NCBI GenBank assembly: GCA_016783945.1
Contig: JADHVP010000020.1
Location: 1-38,602, forward strand
Direction: 5' to 3'
Origin: Ignavibacteria bacterium
GTDB lineage: Bacteria; Bacteroidota; Ignavibacteria; Tepidaquicellales; Tepidaquicellaceae
Length of the DNA stretch: 38,602 nt
The translations under genes and the position numbers were made by a program. The notes below the pieces were generated by a model. The model worked only from the letters and a program-made list of their open reading frames with translations, was not told where the DNA came from and searched no databases. Of this stretch, positions 34,713 to 38,602 are shown piece by piece. The first letter of the stretch is position 1. Every line of letters begins with the position of its first letter.

Positions 34713-36830
34713 TTAAATTAAAAGTTCTTTCAATTTATCCGGATTGTTGACCGGTAGTTTGCATTGATAACTCTCGCATACATATACATTCGTTCCCTTT
34801 TTTTCTTTTACGATATTATTTATAAAAGGTGATATAGATTTTAAATTTTCTTCTGCAAAGAGTGTGATTTTATTTGGCAAATAATAATTTCGTGTTGCAT
34901 TCAGCATGGTTTTTGTTTCTTTTGAATTGATGTCTCCTGATATTATTATCTCTTTCGGTGTTTTTAAAAAACAATAAAGCGTAAAAATCATTTGAGGACT
35001 GGAGAAGGGCAGCTTTGATATTTCGTTATAAAACAACTTCAAACTCTTCTCAGCTTTTTCTGTGAGAGAGTTATCATCAGTTATCAGACCAAGCTTTAAC
35101 ATGTTAAGTATCTGAATTGAATTCCCGGCAGGTTCCGCACCGTCATAAGTTTCTTTAGTTTTAAAGATAATATCCTTCTCGTTATCGGAAATATCAAAGA
35201 AACCTCCTGAAACATCATCAAAGAATTTCTCGATAGCTATCTTGTTAAGTATTATTGCAAATTCCAGGTAATCTGTATTGAGTGAAGCTTCATAGAGATC
35301 CAATAATCCATATATAAGAAATGCATAATCTACTAATGTACCGTTATATTTTGCTTCACCGTCTCTGAACCGATGAAGTAGAACATTTTGTTTTGAATCA
35401 TACAAGTTTTGCTTTATGAATTCGGCACTTGAGATTGCTTCCTCCAGGTAAATTTCCTTTTCCGTCAGTTGATATGCTCTTGCGAAAGCTGAAATCATGA
35501 GACCGTTCCATGACGTCAGAATTTTATCGTCAAGATGTGGACGAGGTCTTTTATTCCTTTCATTACGTAACTTTTTTCTGCATTCATTAATAATTTGTGT
35601 TATTTCATCCGCTGCCCTGGAAAATTTCTTCGCAGTATCAAAAACATCATTTGCAATGTACAGAACATTCTTATTCCTGAACACGTTATGCGGGTCTGAG
35701 ATTGTGTTACCGAAAGCTTCTATGCCATAATAAAAATTAAATATTCTCGATTCTTTGTTTGTTAGAAGTTCATCTATTTCACGCTTATCCCAGAGATAAT
35801 ATGCTCCTTCTTCTTTTATATCAGGTTTTGATTTGTCTAATGCACTTTCCGCATCTTCGGCAGAATAGAATCCGCCATCTTTATTCGTCAAATTCGTTAA
35901 AACGTAGTTTAATGTATCTTCAGCAATATCCAGGAAGTATTTATCTTTGGTAATTTGATAAACATCTAAATAAGAGTTTACAATTTGTGCCTGGTCATAT
36001 ACCATTTTTTCGAAGTGTGGAACACGCCAGAGATGATCGACCGAATACCTGTGAAACCCACCCCCGAGGTGGTCGTACATTCCGCCTTCATACATTTTTT
36101 TTAACGTAAAAGTAACAATATCGAGTGCTTCGGAATTTTTTGTATAATAGTAATATGCGAGTAGAAAGTTATAAACAACAGGGCGGGGGAATTTATTACC
36201 TGCCCCAAAACCACCATGTTCAGAATCGTAAGCCTTTTTTACCTGTTCAAATGCTTTATCGAATACATCCTCATCGAACTTGGTTATTTCTTCGGAGCTT
36301 TGTTTTGCATTCAAATTTTTGATTAGATAATCTGTAATTTTGTTACTGCTGTTAATGACTTCACTGTGTTTATTTTTCCAGACATCATTGATTTGAGCTA
36401 CAACATCTTCGAATCCCGAACGATTGTACTTAGCTTTTGGAGGAATGTATGTTGCACCGTAAAAAGGCTTCAGGTCAGGAGTAAGAAACATGCTCATGGG
36501 CCAACCGCCTGCTCCCGTCATAGACTGCAGTGCAATCATATATACCCTGTCGACGTCCGGTCTTTCTTCACGGTCAACCTTGACGTTGATAAAAGAGCTG
36601 TTCATTAAATTTGCTATTTCTTTATTCTCGAAAACTTCCCTTTCCATCACGTGGCACCAATAGCAGGTCGAATAACCGACCGATAAAAAGATAGGCTTGC
36701 TTTCTTTTTTTGCAAGCTCAAACGTTTCTTCATTCCACGGATGCCAATCGACAGGATTGTAAGCATGCTGAAGCAGGTAAGGGCTCTTTTCGTGTAATAA
36801 CTTATTTGATTTAAGATTAGCGGATTTCAT
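34713..36830 (-). CDS. DUF255 / thioredoxin-domain protein (YyaL-SSP411 family)
   Basis: 705 aa. The N-terminal thioredoxin-fold domain opens '[20 protein letters not shown]', then '[20 protein letters not shown]', with CxxC in '[17 protein letters not shown]' and '[13 protein letters not shown]'. A central and C-terminal (alpha/alpha)6 toroid follows, related to N-acylglucosamine 2-epimerases ('[20 protein letters not shown]', '[18 protein letters not shown]', '[19 protein letters not shown]', '[18 protein letters not shown]'). This is the widespread YyaL/spermatogenesis-associated-20 family. Its reaction is unproved; a redox or sugar role is often guessed. No signal peptide. Gap of 57 bases to aconitase on the same strand. 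Confidence 0.92.
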   Translation of the reverse strand: MKSANLKSNKLLHEKSPYLLQHAYNPVDWHPWNEETFELAKKESKPIFLSVGYSTCYWCHVMEREVFENKEIANLMNSSFINVKVDREERPDVDRVYMIALQSMTGAGGWPMSMFLTPDLKPFYGATYIPPKAKYNRSGFEDVVAQINDVWKNKHSEVINSSNKITDYLIKNLNAKQSSEEITKFDEDVFDKAFEQVKKAYDSEHGGFGAGNKFPRPVVYNFLLAYYYYTKNSEALDIVTFTLKKMYEGGMYDHLGGGFHRYSVDHLWRVPHFEKMVYDQAQIVNSYLDVYQITKDKYFLDIAEDTLNYVLTNLTNKDGGFYSAEDAESALDKSKPDIKEEGAYYLWDKREIDELLTNKESRIFNFYYGIEAFGNTISDPHNVFRNKNVLYIANDVFDTAKKFSRAADEITQIINECRKKLRNERNKRPRPHLDDKILTSWNGLMISAFARAYQLTEKEIYLEEAISSAEFIKQNLYDSKQNVLLHRFRDGEAKYNGTLVDYAFLIYGLLDLYEASLNTDYLEFAIILNKIAIEKFFDDVSGGFFDISDNEKDIIFKTKETYDGAEPAGNSIQILNMLKLGLITDDNSLTEKAEKSLKLFYNEISKLPFSSPQMIFTLYCFLKTPKEIIISGDINSKETKTMLNATRNYYLPNKITLFAEENLKSISPFINNIVKEKKGTNVYVCESYQCKLPVNNPDKLKELLI

Positions 36831-36929
36831 ATCAGAACACTAAAATAGCAAAATCTCTTGTCTTTATAAATGTATTAAAATCTGCAAATACCGGAATGTA
36901 TTATGTGTGTGGAATGGTATTTTTAAGCT

Positions 36930-37000
36930 TGCCCGCAAATTCCTGCCTGCCCGCCTCTGGCGGGAACCTTGGCGTGTTATGCCTAACATGAAGTCAGGTA
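36930..37000 (-). repeat. Dispersed repeat, copy C
   Basis: Its reverse complement contains AGGCATAACACGCC, AAGGTTCCCGCC and AGAGGCGGGCAGGCA, matching the left half of copy A (21234) with few differences, then diverges. It includes the palindrome CCCGCC-TCT-GGCGGG (36950-36964). It lies in the 220-base gap between the restriction endonuclease gene and the DUF255 gene, which otherwise holds nothing recognisable. Confidence 0.65.
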
Positions 37001-37050
37001 GTTTATATTTCTTTTTGTTATTTCCAGATAGTTTTATTTTAATCCAAATA

Positions 37051-37839
37051 TCAGTATAACTGTTTCTTAAATCTCGAAAAATATTTATCAATTTCAGGTC
37101 TTAATTCGATCCCGACTTGCTCAAAACAGTCTAACAAACTTTCATATGCTCCTTTACCACCAAGGAAATCCCAAAATTCTTCCGCTACTTTCAATTCATT
37201 CTCTAAGTCAAGCATTCCAGCCATAGTCCAACGACTATATGGTCTAGGTTCATAAGGATTATAAGGTATGGCTATCAAAGTGCTTACTTTTGCATTTGGA
37301 TTTTCTGCTAAAACTACTGCTGTCCATTCTAAAAGTGTTCGTTTAAATTCTTTAAACCCGCCTTTATTTGGTTTTGCAGTTTTTATGTCAAATAAATAAA
37401 GTTCACCACTCTTACTTTCAAGATAAACATCTACCATTGTTGGTTTAACTGTTCTCATTTCGCCTTTTTGGCAAACTCTTCTTATAATTTCAATTTCTTT
37501 TTGTTTATTAGGTTTTATATTCGCAGCAGACAATTCATCCATAATTTTCTGAATTTCAAATTGTGCTGCTGTGCTTATTTGTGTGCCTGATTTAATTTGT
37601 TTTTTTGCAATTTTGAAATTGCTTGATGCTAATGCAATTGCAACAGGTTCAAAAATTGTTGTTCCAAAATTGGTGTTTAACGAATGAATAAAAGAATATA
37701 AAGCAAGTCTGTCTTTACCCAATAGCCTTGTATGAAAAGGCATAACAGCTGGTTCTGGATTGTATTTCTCAAATCTATTTCTCAAACTTGTTCGTATAGT
37801 TTCCTTTACCAATTTTATTTGATATTTTGATAATGACAT
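37051..37839 (-). CDS. Type II restriction endonuclease, TdeIII/MjaII family
   Basis: 262 aa. Family marks are 'AVMPFHTRLLGKDRLALYSF' followed by 'IHSLNTNFGTTIFEPVAIAL', and a PD-(D/E)XK-like core 'TVKPTMVDVYLESKSGELYL' then 'FDIKTAKPNKGGFKEFKR' (Asp ... Asp-Ile-Lys). Then come 'LIAIPYNPYEPRPYSRWTM' and 'AEEFWDFLGGKGAYESLL'. Members of the RE_TdeIII family (MjaII, TdeIII) are described as cutting at GGNCC; the same site is inferred here, not shown. It follows the methyltransferase with a one-base overlap (TAATG), so translation of the nuclease is coupled to that of the protecting enzyme. Confidence 0.85.
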   Translation of the reverse strand: MSLSKYQIKLVKETIRTSLRNRFEKYNPEPAVMPFHTRLLGKDRLALYSFIHSLNTNFGTTIFEPVAIALASSNFKIAKKQIKSGTQISTAAQFEIQKIMDELSAANIKPNKQKEIEIIRRVCQKGEMRTVKPTMVDVYLESKSGELYLFDIKTAKPNKGGFKEFKRTLLEWTAVVLAENPNAKVSTLIAIPYNPYEPRPYSRWTMAGMLDLENELKVAEEFWDFLGGKGAYESLLDCFEQVGIELRPEIDKYFSRFKKQLY

Positions 37840-38602
37840 TATTTTTCCTTTAATAAAAAAATTATTTCAGAATAAGCCCCTTTATCTTTCTCAGTTCTGT
37901 TAAGAACAGGACGTTTATATTGATTAACTATTCTCATTCCAGATTTCTCAGCAATTATCGGATAAAGATTGTTCTTATCGTTTGCTACAAGAAATATATT
38001 AAAATCTTTAGCAAGATATTTTTTACAATTCATTAGAACAGCTGTTATTCCATCTACATATTTATCCCTTGCCTCTTTACCTTGTCCATTACTTAAAGGT
38101 CCTATTTCGAGCTCATCTCTCCTTTCAAAACCAAATAAGTCATAAGCATATGCATGTTGCTCGTGATAATCTATTAAACCAACATATGGGGGACTTGAAA
38201 ATATTCCTTGTATTTTTTTTCTCTTTAATAAACTTCCTAATTCAGAATTTCTTTTATCAACCTCACTATTAATATTAAGTACTCTCGAATCTCCAGTTAA
38301 ACATATTTGATAAGTGTTCGTTCTAAGGTTATCAAAAATCGATAATCTTTTTATTGTATCTCTCGTGTACCTATTCCACATCTTTCTAATTGAGAAAATG
38401 GGTTTACATATTTTGTTGTGCTTTGAACAATAGTAAACTGAACTAATAGGTTCTTTTAATGTAGCTAAATCAGAATGAGTCGTAGCTCTGCATGAACGAA
38501 TAGTACGACTTAAAATAATTGTTAATATTCTTTTCGTATCTGTATTCTTAACCTTTCTCATTTCATTAAAAATCAACTCGAACTCTTTACGGATAGGATC
38601 AA
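37839..38602 (-). CDS. DNA methyltransferase of the restriction-modification pair (5' end outside window)
   Basis: C-terminal ~254 residues of an amino-methyltransferase. The catalytic motif IV is 'GIFSSPPYVGLIDYHEQHAY' (SPPY, usual for N4-cytosine enzymes), preceded by 'ICLTGDSRVL' and followed by 'DKYVDGITAVLMNCKKYL', 'NIFLVANDKNNLYP', and 'VNQYKRPVLNRTEKDKGAYS' near the end. A TTG at 38576 could be read as a start, but the frame stays open through the last base (upstream residues 'DPIRKEFE'), and a methyltransferase of this family needs a larger N-terminal part, so the gene is cut by the window. Its likely role is to protect GGNCC-type sites from the adjacent nuclease. Confidence 0.82.
   Translation of the reverse strand, partial: DPIRKEFELIFNEMRKVKNTDTKRILTIILSRTIRSCRATTHSDLATLKEPISSVYYCSKHNKICKPIFSIRKMWNRYTRDTIKRLSIFDNLRTNTYQICLTGDSRVLNINSEVDKRNSELGSLLKRKKIQGIFSSPPYVGLIDYHEQHAYAYDLFGFERRDELEIGPLSNGQGKEARDKYVDGITAVLMNCKKYLAKDFNIFLVANDKNNLYPIIAEKSGMRIVNQYKRPVLNRTEKDKGAYSEIIFLLKEK

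Noticed and set aside
36864-37091. 75-aa minus-strand frame ('GSRQRRAGRNLRAS')
   Set aside because: It is the translation of dispersed repeat C and overlaps the end of the restriction endonuclease gene.

Overview
The window is AT-rich chromosomal DNA from a member of the Bacteroidota/Chlorobi/Ignavibacteria assemblage, most likely an Ignavibacteria-type organism. The main evidence is two secreted proteins ending in the 'NYPNPFNP...GxYxxxW...YPSGVYFYKL' type IX secretion (T9SS) sorting domain, strong AT bias, many start sites without a Shine-Dalgarno, and intergenic palindromic repeats. No rRNA, tRNA, CRISPR array or recognisable transposase was seen.

Layout. 1-3956: the end of a MacB/FtsX-type ABC permease faces three minus-strand genes (AmgK-like sugar kinase/APH-fold protein, NhaA Na+/H+ antiporter, DUF2461 protein). 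4126-13162: a large alpha-2-macroglobulin with an intact CVEQ thioester, a cytoplasmic PAS hybrid histidine kinase and a GT-C-like polytopic membrane protein, with clear intrinsic terminators after the first two. 13163-15215: a compact island holding two near-identical promoter-operator units, a possible 34-aa peptide, a DUF4160 protein, a small protein with weak GIY-YIG resemblance and a TrmB-type regulator. 15372-19883: two T9SS cargo proteins, one with seven propeller units and one with fourteen Ycf48-like units. 19884-24504: an accessory, repeat-rich stretch with a HEPN-motif protein, an Ada-like zinc protein, an outer-membrane barrel protein, exonuclease III, a truncated alcohol dehydrogenase, decayed GC-rich gene fragments, REPIN-like hairpins, dispersed repeats and a four-helix-bundle (23S rRNA intervening-sequence-type) gene between 32-bp inverted repeats. 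24505-31418: an AddB-like and an AddA-like helicase-nuclease pair (overlapping genes), an EgtD-type histidine methyltransferase and a 41-aa membrane peptide. 31462-36830 (minus strand): an M23 peptidase, aconitase and a DUF255/thioredoxin protein. 36831-38602: a dispersed repeat, then a type II restriction-modification pair, a TdeIII/MjaII-like endonuclease overlapped by an SPPY methyltransferase that runs off the window.

Themes. DNA processing and defence genes (exonuclease III, AddAB-like, restriction-modification, HEPN) sit near the repeat-rich part. The best candidates for something undescribed are (i) the duplicated promoter/operator island with its small proteins and TrmB-type regulator and (ii) the four-helix-bundle gene bounded by inverted repeats, with a solitary copy of the same repeat about 6.3 kb away beside a decayed gene.
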